Origin: Paenibacillus sp. UNC499MF
GTDB lineage: Bacteria; Bacillota; Bacilli; Paenibacillales; NBRC-103111
Direction: 5' to 3'
Length of the DNA stretch: 64,000 nt
Assembly (NCBI RefSeq): GCF_900107975.1
Contig: NZ_FNVF01000001.1
Span: 666,323 to 730,322, forward strand
Shown: positions 17,444 through 27,100 of the stretch, in pieces
How the letters are laid out: every line of letters starts with the position of its first letter
Numbering within the stretch: the stretch's first letter is position 1
The notes under the pieces: generated by a model
Seen by the model: only the letters and a program-made list of their open reading frames with translations
What the model was told of the DNA's origin: nothing
Databases searched by the model: none
Position numbers and translations under genes: made by a program

Positions 17444-17630
17444 GATCGTCACCTCTTTGGCATAATGAATTAGGGAAGCTGTCGAATTTTTAACTTATTT
17501 GTAACTCTTTACTCCCCATTTCTCACTATAATTATACCGTCTAGCGAACTATAATGATATCGTCTGCTCCTACACTCCTGTCTATACATTCCGAAGGAAT
17601 CGTATACCATACTCAAGAATTGAGGTTTTA

Positions 17631-19028
17631 ATGATGTCTGACCCTATTAATCCGAACTCTACCCCCGTTTCCGGTGCTAATTCGCGTAAATCCAAACTTA
17701 AAAAGAAAGCCAAATGGCCCTTGTGGAAAAAAATAGCCGTAACCGGCGGGATTATCGTTCTGCTTATCGTCATCGGTATCGGATCGTACGCCGGCTATCT
17801 CATCAGCAAAGCCGATGAGGTCATCAAAAACGTCGGTACGACCGAAGTCGTGGCCCCGAAAGATTCCGCGAAAGTCAAACCGCTCAGCATTTTGCTGATG
17901 GGTGTTGATTCCAGGGAAGAAACCGGATCTCTGAACAGCGACGTGATGATGGCGATTTCGATGAATCCCGAGACGAAGTCCGCTACGATCGTATCTCTGC
18001 CGCGCGACCTTGAAATGAAGCTGAAGAAGAACGGCGAATCCCATAAGGCTAACTATTTTTACCCGCATTTTACGTTAACTGAACCGGAAACCGCCATGAA
18101 AAAGACGAAGGAGTTTTTCGGCAACTTTTTCGAGGTTCCTTTTGACTACATGGTGACCATTGATTTCGAAGGTTTTAAACAGGTTGTCGATGAGCTCGGC
18201 GGAGTAACGGTCGATGTCGACCAGGATATGTATTATGTAGACAACTGGGACGGCACGAAAATCAATCTCAAAAAAGGCGTCCAGAAGCTGGACGGCAAAC
18301 AAACGCTCGACTTCGTTCGTTACCGCAAATCGAACCCGGGCTCGAAATTCGAAACCGCGGAATCGACCGATACGGCGCGCAACGCGAGACAACAGCAGGT
18401 ATTGAACGAAATTCTCAAAAACATGAAAAGCCTGGGCGGGGTTTCGAAAGCTTCCGGCATTTTGGAAGCCGTCGGCAACAACCTCAAAACGGATATCCCT
18501 TCCAGCCAGATTTACGATATGATTTCCCAATATATTACGATTGATACCCAGAATATCGAACTTATTCATATGGAGGGTGACTGGATCAGCCCTTATATCG
18601 TCGTGAAAGATGAAGAGATCCAGGAAGCCAAAAACGCTTTGAAGCGTCGTTTGGATCCGAACTGGGTGCCGAGCAGAAGCCCGAATTCCACGAATTCGTC
18701 TAAAGGAACGGACAATAGAGGCAACACCGACTCGAACGGCAAAATAATTCCGACTCGCACGCCCAAGCCGACTGGAGGCCCGACTCATACGCCTAAAGCG
18801 ACAATCAAGCCGACGCCGACACCGACGCCTAAATCGTCCGTACGGCCGAGCCAGACTCCGGAGGACGATGACGTTGTGCCGGGCTTGACGCCGGATCCGA
18901 GCCGCAAACCGGGCGGCAGCGCGACTCCTATTCCGACAGGAAAGCCTACGCCAACTCCGAAAAATTCGGAGGCGCCTAAACCGACGCCGACTCCGCAAAA
19001 CCAGGAAACGACTCAAAAGGCGGGCTAA
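17631..19028 (+). CDS. LytR-CpsA-Psr (LCP) family protein with Pro/Thr-rich tail
   Basis: LCP enzymes attach teichoic acids or other polymers from undecaprenyl carriers to peptidoglycan outside the cell. The 465-residue protein has a basic N-terminus, one membrane helix (residues about 38-58), and an LCP domain with ILLMGVDSREETGSLNSDVMM, IVSLPRDLEM and LDFVRYRKSN, the arginines that bind polyprenyl phosphate. After about residue 350 comes a low-complexity tail rich in PTPTP and TPKPT units, probably wall-spanning. GAGG lies six bases before the ATG. The nearby glycosyltransferase cassette suggests a shared wall-polymer theme, but the two are separate transcripts. Confidence 0.93.
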   Translation: MMSDPINPNSTPVSGANSRKSKLKKKAKWPLWKKIAVTGGIIVLLIVIGIGSYAGYLISKADEVIKNVGTTEVVAPKDSAKVKPLSILLMGVDSREETGSLNSDVMMAISMNPETKSATIVSLPRDLEMKLKKNGESHKANYFYPHFTLTEPETAMKKTKEFFGNFFEVPFDYMVTIDFEGFKQVVDELGGVTVDVDQDMYYVDNWDGTKINLKKGVQKLDGKQTLDFVRYRKSNPGSKFETAESTDTARNARQQQVLNEILKNMKSLGGVSKASGILEAVGNNLKTDIPSSQIYDMISQYITIDTQNIELIHMEGDWISPYIVVKDEEIQEAKNALKRRLDPNWVPSRSPNSTNSSKGTDNRGNTDSNGKIIPTRTPKPTGGPTHTPKATIKPTPTPTPKSSVRPSQTPEDDDVVPGLTPDPSRKPGGSATPIPTGKPTPTPKNSEAPKPTPTPQNQETTQKAG

Positions 19029-19034
19029 CATCTG

Positions 19035-19081
19035 AAATCCCCGTACTTCTCGAATGGAGAGGTACGGGGATTTCTTTTTTT
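19035..19081 (+). terminator. LCP gene terminator
   Basis: AAATCCCCGTAC (19035-19046) pairs perfectly with GTACGGGGATTT (19062-19073), followed by CTTTTTTTT. Confidence 0.9.
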
Positions 19082-19117
19082 CGAGAGGATGATTGTGAAC
19101 TTTTTTCCCTTGGGCTT

Positions 19118-19143
19118 GTGTAGGAAAAGTAAGTTGCGGGTAA
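19118..19143 (+). promoter_or_regulatory. possible sigma-B-like promoter
   Basis: GTGTAG (19118-19123), then 14 bases, then GGGTAA (19138-19143), matches the sigma-B pattern GTTTAA-N12-14-GGGWAW at most positions. It precedes two stress-type genes. Whether this genome encodes sigma-B is not visible here. Confidence 0.3.
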
Positions 19144-19185
19144 TATCAACAGGAGACAATCTAAAAAAAGGATGAGGTGTTCGTG

Positions 19186-19620
19186 ATGAGCAAACATATT
19201 CAAGCCTATTTCCGCACCGAAAACGAAGCGGAGGATGTTCGTATCCGGCTCCAAACTTATTCCGTTGAGCAGCTTGAAGTCGGGGAGACTCAGGGAAGCG
19301 TCTCGCGGACCGGACTGATTGCGCCTCCGGCTTTTGCGGGCGGAACGTCCGGTGCCGTCGGTGTGCCGGGTGCGACGATCGGCACCTCTCCGAGTCCGGG
19401 CGGCTTCATACCGGTCCGGGCGGCGGAGGATCGGCACGATCCCGACCGAACCATCCGGGGCGAAGACGACGGGCCTTTGGCCGATCTCATCTTTGGCGAC
19501 GGCGACGATGATGCCGATAATTTGCGCTATGTGCTGACGGCCAAAGTCCGGGATTCCGACTATACGGAAATCGTCGAAATTATCCGCAGCAACAAGGGAT
19601 ACGTTGAATCGATAGATTAA
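19186..19620 (+). CDS. Hypothetical protein, possible general-stress-type protein with Gly/Pro-rich insert
   Basis: The 144-residue protein is not assigned to a family with certainty. It starts MSKHIQAYFRTENEAEDVRIRLQTY and ends with a matching strand-helix pattern (LTAKVRDSDYTEIVEIIRSNKGYV). This suggests a ferredoxin-like alpha/beta domain split by a central Gly, Pro and Asp-rich insert (residues about 45-110). The ends resemble YflT/GsiB-like heat-stress proteins that act on small stress cues, but that is only an impression. GAGGT lies 8 bases before ATG 19186. It stands 31 bases before the DJ-1/PfpI gene, so they probably share a transcript. Confidence 0.7.
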   Translation: MSKHIQAYFRTENEAEDVRIRLQTYSVEQLEVGETQGSVSRTGLIAPPAFAGGTSGAVGVPGATIGTSPSPGGFIPVRAAEDRHDPDRTIRGEDDGPLADLIFGDGDDDADNLRYVLTAKVRDSDYTEIVEIIRSNKGYVESID

Positions 19621-19651
19621 GACCAGATAAACGAAAAGGAGTGGAACAACC

Positions 19652-20158
19652 ATGAGTAAAATCGCATTTTTACTGGCACCCCAATTCGAGGATTCCGAAA
19701 TGCAGGAACCGTATGAAGCTTTGAAGGCCGACGGACACGAAGTCGTTATTATCGGATTGAAGCAGGGAGAACTGCTTACCGGCAAAAACAAGAAGGCCGA
19801 ATATACGGCCGATCAAGGCATCAGAGAAGTCAAACCCGATGAGTTTGATGCCGTCGTGATTCCCGGAGGCTCTTCGCCGGAAGGCTTGCGTTTGGATGGC
19901 GACATTCAATCGTTCGTGAAAAAGATCGACGAGGCCGGAAAGCCCGTAGCCGCTATCTGCCACGGACCGCAGATACTGATCAGCGCAGGTCTGATCAAAG
20001 GCCGGAAGCTCACGTCTTATCCGCCGCTACAGGACGACGTGCGTAATGCGGGAGGAGAGTTTGCGGATCAGGAAGTCGTGATCGACGGTAACCTGATTAC
20101 GTCTCGCACACCGAAGGATGAGCCGGCATTTATCGCCGCCATCAAAAAGGCGCTCTAA
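19652..20158 (+). CDS. DJ-1/PfpI family protein (type 1 glutamine amidotransferase-like)
   Basis: The 168-residue protein has the DJ-1/PfpI nucleophile elbow AAICHGPQIL with its cysteine, the preceding glutamate motif FLLAPQFEDSEMQEP, and VVIPGGSSPEGLR. It is the size of B. subtilis YfkM/YraA general stress proteins and of Pyrococcus PfpI. Deglycase, protease or chaperone activities have been proposed for the family. AAAGGAG lies 10 bases before the ATG. It follows a possible stress protein, and together they resemble a stress-protection unit. Confidence 0.92.
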   Translation: MSKIAFLLAPQFEDSEMQEPYEALKADGHEVVIIGLKQGELLTGKNKKAEYTADQGIREVKPDEFDAVVIPGGSSPEGLRLDGDIQSFVKKIDEAGKPVAAICHGPQILISAGLIKGRKLTSYPPLQDDVRNAGGEFADQEVVIDGNLITSRTPKDEPAFIAAIKKAL

Positions 20159-20177
20159 ATAGGATTTTTTTATAAGA

Positions 20178-20219
20178 CAAGAACGTCTGCGGCGCAAGCT
20201 TGCAGGCGTTCTTGTTTTT
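20178..20219 (+). terminator. terminator after the DJ-1/PfpI gene
   Basis: CAAGAACGTCTGC (20178-20190) pairs with GCAGGCGTTCTTG (20202-20214), followed by five T. Confidence 0.9.
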
Positions 20220-20264
20220 CCTATATGATGGGGATATCTCATCCGAAGGAGAAGGTATCTATTT

Positions 20265-20879
20265 ATGCTGTTCGTCCGTCAAGAAAGCTTCAAGGAATAC
20301 ATACGCCGGTACCCGGTTACGAGTCTTCTGGTCCTTATCCATGTGGTGCTGTTCGTGCTGATGGAGGTAAGCGGCTCGTCGACAAGCACGAGAACGCTCA
20401 TCGAGTACGGAGCCTTGTTTTCCGCACCGGGTTTTGCTCCGGAATGGTGGCGGTTTTTCACCGCTATGTTCTTACACATCGGTTTATCCCATCTCTTGTT
20501 TAACAGCTTTGCCCTGGTCATTTTCGCACCGCCTCTGGAACGTCTGCTGGGCAGTGTCCGCTACGCGGTCTTTTACTTAGCCAGCGGGGCGCTGGGCAGC
20601 GCGTTCTCCTATTGGCTGCATACGGACGCTTACGTCGCGGCAGGAGCTTCCGGCGCCATTTACGGAATTTATGCGGCGTATCTTTATCTGGCCTTGTTCC
20701 GCAGGCAGCTGCTGGACCAGCAATCGAGACAGACGGTTATCATCATTCTCGTGAGCGGTCTGCTGTTCTCCGTCATCGTGCCGAATGTGGATCTCTACAC
20801 GCATCTGGGCGGGTTTCTCGCCGGTTTTGTCCTCTTTGCTTTGTTTGTGGAATTTATAAAGCGGAGCGGCAGAAGGTAA
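20265..20879 (+). CDS. Rhomboid family intramembrane serine protease
   Basis: The 204-residue polytopic protein has the six-helix rhomboid core. The catalytic serine is S129 in GASG (127-130), and the catalytic histidine is H180 in YTHLGGF. The supporting H-x4-N motif is H75-N80 in SHLLFN, and a WWRFFTAMFLHIG segment lies in the L1 region. No cytoplasmic or TPR extension is present, unlike B. subtilis GluP. It cleaves membrane protein substrates inside the bilayer; the substrate is unknown. AGGAGAAGG lies 7 bases before the ATG. Confidence 0.93.
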   Translation: MLFVRQESFKEYIRRYPVTSLLVLIHVVLFVLMEVSGSSTSTRTLIEYGALFSAPGFAPEWWRFFTAMFLHIGLSHLLFNSFALVIFAPPLERLLGSVRYAVFYLASGALGSAFSYWLHTDAYVAAGASGAIYGIYAAYLYLALFRRQLLDQQSRQTVIIILVSGLLFSVIVPNVDLYTHLGGFLAGFVLFALFVEFIKRSGRR

Positions 20880-20985
20880 GGCTGAATGGCTGGATGTACA
20901 AAAAGAAGATAAGGTGACTGCGTGGAAGCGGACGTTAACAAGGACCGGTAATTTCATGACGTTCCGCTTCCCGCAAAACCGAAAA

Positions 20986-21026
20986 AAGACTCCTGAGGTT
21001 CCGGCGGAACCGGCAGGAGTCTTCTT
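20986..21026 (+). terminator. bidirectional terminator between rhomboid and FAD protein genes
   Basis: AAGACTCCTG (20986-20995) pairs with CAGGAGTCTT (21014-21023), with an inner GGTTCC/GGAACC stem. Flanking A and T runs let it serve both convergent genes. Confidence 0.85.
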
Positions 21027-21043
21027 TGTATGCTTGTAAAAGT

Positions 21044-21607
21044 TTAAGATTTCAGAATATCGTGGTCCACGTAACGCTCGCCGTTCAGCTCGCTGACGAT
21101 ATTAATGGCCGCTTTGGCGCCGTCGCCGGCCGTGACGATCGTATGTACGCTCATGCCGGCAATCGTGCCCGCCGCCCAAATACCTTCCACGCTCGTTTTG
21201 TTGTTCGCATCCGTCTGCACGATCGTTTTGATCCGCGGCTCCGTACCCGGAATTGTCGTGACTCCGATTTTATCCGCAAGATCGGCCAAGACTCCGGTTG
21301 CGAGCAGGACATGTCTGGCTTCGTAGCTGCCCTGATCCGAAGTGACGAGAAAGCCGTCATCCTGCTTGTCGACGGACTCCACTTTGCCTTCGGCAATTTC
21401 CGCACCGAATTTGGCCGCTTGTTTCTTGCCCAGCTCCACCATGTCGGGACCGCTGATTTCGGCGACTCCGTAATGGTTCTCGATCCAGGCGCGCTTCGTC
21501 ATGCTCTGCCCGCTGTCGATAAGAAGTGTCTTTTTGCCCGCTCTGGCGGCAATCAGTCCGGCGCTGGCACCGGCGGGACCCGCTCCGATAATAACAAGAT
21601 CGTACAT
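21044..21607 (-). CDS. Small FAD-binding oxidoreductase, thioredoxin-reductase-like but lacking the NADPH domain
   Basis: The 187-residue protein starts with a clear Rossmann FAD motif, LVIIGAGPAGASAGLIAARAG. It continues to RHVLLATGVLADLADK and the C-terminal flavin segment VEGIWAAGTIAG. It is about 120 residues shorter than thioredoxin reductases. The NADPH-binding insert and the CxxC redox centre are missing, so only the FAD half remains. Small proteins of this kind recur in Bacillales and may accept electrons from a partner. GGAGAGAAG precedes ATG 21607. The upstream in-frame extension shows no conservation signal. Confidence 0.85.
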   Translation of the reverse strand: MYDLVIIGAGPAGASAGLIAARAGKKTLLIDSGQSMTKRAWIENHYGVAEISGPDMVELGKKQAAKFGAEIAEGKVESVDKQDDGFLVTSDQGSYEARHVLLATGVLADLADKIGVTTIPGTEPRIKTIVQTDANNKTSVEGIWAAGTIAGMSVHTIVTAGDGAKAAINIVSELNGERYVDHDILKS

Positions 21608-21821
21608 GCTCTTCTCTCCTTCGTATGGCAAAATAAAGACTCTTATCCAGTATAGCGGATCGGCAGAGCGAAGAAAAGCAGCGCTTACATACCGGGTCAG
21701 CAGGGGTTCAGAGTAAAGCGGAGCCGTGAAATGTGGGTTTTTGTGTCCCTGCATGCTATGATAGAAAGAGGATTCCATCCGCAGTAAACAGTGAAAAACC
21801 TTGAAAAGAACAGGTGATCAA

Positions 21822-22913
21822 ATGAATAATCGAATCAAACAAATCAACGATCATATGGAACAGAACAACCTTGATGCCGTTATCATTACGGTACCCCGGC
21901 ACGTGTATTATTTGACGGGATTCGCTTCCGACCCGCACGAACGTTTCCTGGGTCTCATTTTTCCGAGAGGGGAAGAGCCGTTTCTGCTTGTACCGGCTCT
22001 TGATGCGGAGGCGGCCGCCCAGGCGTCTTCGGTGCAGCGGATTCATACGCACAGCGATACGGATTCCGCTTACGACGTGCTGCGCGGGCTGCTTCCGGCT
22101 TCGCTCGGCAGCATCGGCATTGAGACCGAGCACTGGACCGTCAGCCGCTATGAAGAACTGAAGAGCTATATCGGCGTAAGCCGGGTTTCTTCGGTCGACA
22201 GTCTGCTGCGTGACATGCGGGTCATCAAATCCGAAAGCGAAATCGCTCTGATGAAGGATGCCGTCGCGCTTGTGGAAGAAGTTCTGAAGCGCGGACTGGA
22301 GAAGGTGGCCGTCGGCGTGACGGAAATCGACCTTGTGGCGGAGCTGGAATTCCAGATGAAAAAGCTCGGAGCCCAGTCTCCTTCGTTTTCGACGATGGTT
22401 CTGACCGGTCCGGCCTCGGCTCTGCCGCACGGCGTTCCCGGCTCGCGTAAAATCAGCCGCGGGGATCTGCTTTTGTTCGATCTCGGTGTGTATCTGAACG
22501 GTTATGCGTCCGACATTACTAGGACCTTCGCAGTGGGCGAAGTGTCGGAGGAACACCGCCGAATCTATAATGCGGTTCTCGCCGGCAACGAAGCCGCCAT
22601 CGGAGCCGTCCGGCCTGACGTGACTTGCGCGTCCATAGACGCTGCCGCAAGAAACCGGATCGAAGCGGACGGCTATGGCCCGTATTTCAACCACCGGCTC
22701 GGTCACGGCCTCGGCCTCGACGTTCACGAATATCCGTCCTTGCACGGAAGAAACGAGGCTGTGCTGAAAGCCGGCATGACGTTCACTATCGAACCCGGTG
22801 TTTATGTGCCGGGTGTGGGCGGAGTCCGTATCGAAGACGACGTTCTCGTTACATCCGGAGGAGTCGAGGTGCTGACTTCCTTCCCTAAAGAGCTGACGGT
22901 TCTCGGCGGCTGA
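21822..22913 (+). CDS. Xaa-Pro peptidase, M24 family
   Basis: M24B peptidases remove or split N-terminal X-Pro bonds using two metal ions. The 363-residue protein has an N-terminal creatinase-like domain and the pita-bread catalytic domain. Metal ligands are visible in LLFDLGVYLNGYASDITRTF (two Asp), LGHGLGLDVHEYP (His), FTIEPGVYVPG (Glu) and GVRIEDDVLV (Glu). AGGTGATC precedes ATG 21822. It should be a cytoplasmic proline dipeptidase used in peptide catabolism. A terminator follows. Confidence 0.95.
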   Translation: MNNRIKQINDHMEQNNLDAVIITVPRHVYYLTGFASDPHERFLGLIFPRGEEPFLLVPALDAEAAAQASSVQRIHTHSDTDSAYDVLRGLLPASLGSIGIETEHWTVSRYEELKSYIGVSRVSSVDSLLRDMRVIKSESEIALMKDAVALVEEVLKRGLEKVAVGVTEIDLVAELEFQMKKLGAQSPSFSTMVLTGPASALPHGVPGSRKISRGDLLLFDLGVYLNGYASDITRTFAVGEVSEEHRRIYNAVLAGNEAAIGAVRPDVTCASIDAAARNRIEADGYGPYFNHRLGHGLGLDVHEYPSLHGRNEAVLKAGMTFTIEPGVYVPGVGGVRIEDDVLVTSGGVEVLTSFPKELTVLGG

Positions 22914-22925
22914 TCTGCAGCGGCG

Positions 22926-22973
22926 AAAGCCTGCTCCATGTATTCCTGGCGGAATAAAGGGGCAGGCTTTTTG
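22926..22973 (+). terminator. M24 peptidase terminator
   Basis: AAAGCCTGC (22926-22934) pairs with GCAGGCTTT (22962-22970) across a 27-base loop, followed by TT. Confidence 0.7.
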
Positions 22974-23041
22974 CGTTCGATTAATTCTAAGCGCATACGG
23001 TTAAACATACATAATGAACAAAAAGAGAGGATGTGACAATC

Positions 23042-23824
23042 ATGCACGCTTTGCGTAAAACAATGAATATTGCCGGCCTCCTTTTGGTTCTGATCGTAAA
23101 TACGTTATCCCAGGTGCTTCCTATCAACGGGATGACAACCGGCGAGATATCGGACCGGCATCATACTTACGTTACACCGGCCGGGTATGTTTTCACGATA
23201 TGGAGCGTCATTTATCTGGGGCTGATCGGCTTCGTCATTTACCAGGCCCGCAAGGATACCGGGAACCGTCCGGCCGTAGAGCGGATCAGCTACTGGTTCG
23301 TCGTCAGCTGTCTGCTGAATTCAGCCTGGATCTTCCTGTGGCATTATGAACAAATCGGCTGGAGCACGCTGGTAATGGCTGCTCTTCTGCTGACGCTTAT
23401 CGCGATCTATCAAAGAATCCGCTACGGCCGGGAATCGCGCGCCATCGGGGAGTACAGCTTCGTTCAAGTGCCTTTCAGCCTGTATCTGGGCTGGATCTGT
23501 GTGGCTTCCATCGTTAACGTTACCGTATGGCTGCAGGATATGGGCTGGAACGGCTGGGGCATCGATCCACGGATGTGGGCCGTCATTCTGCTGACGGCTG
23601 CGGGCGTACTGGCTGTCACATTCAGTTACGCGAAAAAAGACGTGCCTTTCGCACTCGTTTTTGTCTGGGCGTTTATCGGCATCGGTGTCGAACAGCAGGC
23701 GGACGCATGGATACGCAATGCGGCATGGTCGCTGGCTGCCATTGTCGGGGCGGCAACTTTATGGCTGCTGGTCCAAGTAATCCGGGATCGAAAAAGATGG
23801 GACCAGCCCTATATCAGCCGGTAG
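23042..23824 (+). CDS. TspO/MBR-like tryptophan-rich membrane protein
   Basis: The 260-residue protein has about seven membrane helices and many tryptophans (WSVIYLGLIG, NSAWIFLWHYEQIGW, LYLGWICVASIVNVTVWL). The order of the VTPAGYVFTIWSVIY and LLNSAWIFLWHY segments matches the TspO fold, but the protein is about 100 residues longer than typical TspO, which has five helices. It may belong to the longer tryptophan-rich sensory group. Known TspO proteins bind porphyrins or act in stress and light responses; no such partner lies nearby. AGAGGATGTGAC precedes ATG 23042. Confidence 0.75.
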   Translation: MHALRKTMNIAGLLLVLIVNTLSQVLPINGMTTGEISDRHHTYVTPAGYVFTIWSVIYLGLIGFVIYQARKDTGNRPAVERISYWFVVSCLLNSAWIFLWHYEQIGWSTLVMAALLLTLIAIYQRIRYGRESRAIGEYSFVQVPFSLYLGWICVASIVNVTVWLQDMGWNGWGIDPRMWAVILLTAAGVLAVTFSYAKKDVPFALVFVWAFIGIGVEQQADAWIRNAAWSLAAIVGAATLWLLVQVIRDRKRWDQPYISR

Positions 23825-23860
23825 CCGTAGACGGTAATGAAGACCTATAGACCTAATCGG

Positions 23861-23895
23861 GAAGCTTCTCTTGCAAAAGAGAGCTTCTTTTTTTT
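23861..23895 (+). terminator. terminator after the TspO-like gene
   Basis: GAAGCTTCTCTT (23861-23872) pairs with AAGAGAGCTTC (23878-23888), with one bulge, followed by nine T. Confidence 0.85.
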
Positions 23896-24016
23896 GCGCA
23901 AATGTCGAAATAAATAGAAAAAGGAGATAATATCCAAAATATTGTAATATACAAGAAAAATATTCCATAGCATCCGAAATGGTGCTACAATACGTGTAAT
24001 CGGATTGGCAAACAGG

Positions 24017-24078
24017 GGAGAAAATAACAGGAGGTGATTAGCGGCTCAGCTTAACCTGCTCGGATGTTCTCCGTTTTT
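24017..24078 (+). other. possible leader hairpin before the GHL10 gene
   Basis: GGAGAA (24017-24022) pairs with TTCTCC (24067-24072), followed by GTTTTTG. It encloses a strong ribosome-binding-like AGGAGGTGATTAGC. It may be an attenuator or an RNA-protein site in the leader. Confidence 0.3.
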
Positions 24079-24114
24079 GTGTGTCTGGAGCCAGTTTACA
24101 CCTGAAGGAGGAAG

Positions 24115-27100
24115 ATGACGACGGTGAAAAGATCTCTTCGCTCAAGCGTGCTGCTGCGCAGAACGCTGTTTGCTGTCCTGCTCTTGTCTGTTGCCGCAGC
24201 CGGGTGCATTCCGCTTTACGGGACTGCGGCGGCGGTTTCCGGCTTGCCTGAAGCTGCGTCTGCCGCCTATCCGCAGCATCCCGGGCCTTACAGGGGCATC
24301 GCGGTTCCGCCCGACAGCCCGAAATCCGGCGCCGCGGATCAGGATCCTTTTCGTCCGGCGGACGGGCCCCGGGTCCCTTTGCTTCCGCAGACGAGTGTTG
24401 GCGTGTCGGTAAATGAATCCGTTTACGGTCCGCACGTCAGGCTGCCCGACGGTACTTTGCATCCGGTTGCCGGAGTGGATCAGGAACGTAAAGAAGACGC
24501 TCTGACCGTGTACACGAGCACGTACGGAATGTATACCACTCCTTTCGATGACCGGACGATCGAGCTGATCGTGACGGAAGGCATTATCGTGGATAAAATC
24601 GCAGACGGCAAAAAAGGAACCTATTTACCTAAAAACGGGTACGTCCTGTCGGGCACAGCCAGTACAAAGGCACTTCTGCAGCAGTTGAATGTGGGAGACA
24701 GCCTTACTGCCGTGAACCTCGCAATTCCCGTCCTGCCTGCGAAGTATGTGCGGGTCGCCGATTTGATTATTCCCCTGGATCGGGTCAACGGTCCGCGAAA
24801 TCAGGGGGAAGCGGTATTGTTCGATTCGGACTACGGAGCCTCCACCCGCACGAACCCGTGGGGGATGGAAGTAACTATCCAGAACGGCCGGGTTACGGCA
24901 GTTAAAGGAATTGTTATCGATTCCGGCGGGAAATTCATCGACAACGACTCGCCGATCCCCAAGGGGGGCTACGTCCTATCCGTGCAATCGGCAAGTCCTT
25001 ACTATGCCGATCTGCTGGCTTTGGCGGCTCCGGGTCTGGCCGTATCCATGGAGTTGAATAACTATCCCATGTATTTTGCGTCCAAAATGGCTTATGACGC
25101 ATTTAATCCCCGGACGAGGGAAGACAACCCGCCGGGGTGGGACGATACGAACAACAAGCCGTATCCCGGACATCGCGGAGCGGAGCAGCTTATCGTTTAC
25201 GACAGCAGCTACGGTCCTACTACCGGCACCAATCCGTGGGGAGGTGAAGCGGCCGTGAATGCGGACGGCAAAATCATCGCCGTCGGAGGCAACAACCGGC
25301 CGATTCCCGCAGGGGGATTCGTTCTTTCCGGACACGGCTCCAAAATGGCCTGGCTTTCGCGTTATGCGGCCATTGGAGCGACTGTGAAAATCAACCGGGC
25401 GGAGAAGCAGGTGCTGCTTATTTTTACCCCGCAATCTTATCTGGACAGGGCGCGGATAACCGCAGGGAACGCGGAGCAGGCACTGGAGGAATCCAAGCGC
25501 AAATTTATGGATGTTCCCTACGAGGAAATCCGCAAAGCAATCCGGCAGGTGAATCAGTTGGAAGAACAGGCGGCTAGGCATCTGGAAGAAAAAGGCGTCG
25601 AAGGGCTGACCGAAGTACTGGCCGAGCTGGATGCGAAAGCCACGCGTGTTCATTACATGAACGTAGAGTCCAGAACGGTTGAAAACCGGGGAATCTGGAT
25701 CCGGCCCAAAGAGAAGTCTCTGGAGGAAGTTAAACGGGCGCTGGATAAGATTAAAGCGGCTCACCTTAACTCCGTTTACTTGGAGACGTTCTGGAACGGG
25801 TACACCATCTATCCGACCAAGAACAAAATTACGGCCCATAATCCCATGTACGGCGGGTTTGATGTGCTGCAAGCTTATTTGGATGAAGGGCAAAAGCGGG
25901 GCCTTGAGATACATGCCTGGGTCGAAAACTTTTTCGTGGGAGGACCCGAACCCGGGCCGGTCGTGGAGCGCAAGCCCGAATGGTCGCTGCTCAGCCGGAA
26001 AGGCCAAAATTATCAGGAAGATGCGGCAAGCGGATTCCGTTATTATTTTATCAATCCGGCTCTGGATGAAACGCATGACTTCCTGCTGGATGTCTATAAG
26101 GAGCTGCTCGGCAAATACGACGTAGCCGGTCTGCACCTCGATTATGCGAGGTATCCGGGTTCGGGAGATTTTACGAACGATTTCGGCTATGACGCCTATA
26201 CCCGGGACCTGTTTCAGAAGAAATACGGGACCGATCCCATCCTTCTGCACCCCGGAGACGCATTGTGGGCTAAGTGGGTGGATATGCGCGTCGGTTTTGT
26301 CGACAAGTTTGTATTCCGCCTAGCCCGGGAAGCGAAGAAGTGGAAGCCCCAAGTGAAGCTGACCGCCGCGGTGTGGCCCGAATATGAGATTGCCCGCGGA
26401 GACGTGCTGCAGGATTCGATGAACTGGGTGAAGCATAACCTGATCGACAACGTGTTCCCGATGTCCTACAAGCTGGACACCTCGCTCGTTGTGGAAGATG
26501 CGCGCAAAACGTTCGAGACCGCAAGGGACAAATCGTATGTGACGATCGGCGTCGGCTCCTTTATCGATCTGACCAAAGACGCGTTCATCGATCAGATCAT
26601 AGCAAGTCATAGACTGGGAATCAGCGGAAGCGCGGTTTTCGAGTATGAATCGTTTTTCGATCAGGGCTATGACAAAAACACAGTGCTGGGCGTGTACCGG
26701 AATGAAGCGGTCGTTCCCGACAGAGATCCTGCCCGGTCTCTTGCCGCTGTGATTGCCGGACAAAAGCGGAAAGTAAAAGAGCTTTACCTCCATTTCAAAG
26801 GGATGGATGCCCGCAAAGCCGGCCGGTATACCGATGAGCTGGAAGCAATTATCAAAAAGCTGGGCGGAGAAAAAAATCCCCGGCTGAATCCCGGACATCT
26901 GAAGCAGGTAAGAAAATTACTGGCGTCCCTGATTAACGAGATCTTCTCCGACAGCCGTTTGAATGCCGAGGTCAAAGAACGGATGCTGTACGATTTGGAG
27001 GGAGCGCTCAAAATTGCCGAAATTACGGCGGCCAAATCCGGGAAGGGCGGTAAGTATGCCGCTGAGTCGGATGAAGGTGATGAAAACGGCGGCACCCGTG

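Noticed and set aside
24000-24080. c-di-AMP (ydaO) riboswitch before the GHL10 gene
   Set aside because: A CAGCTTAACC stretch recalls one conserved block, but the other conserved blocks and the expected ~150-base fold are missing.
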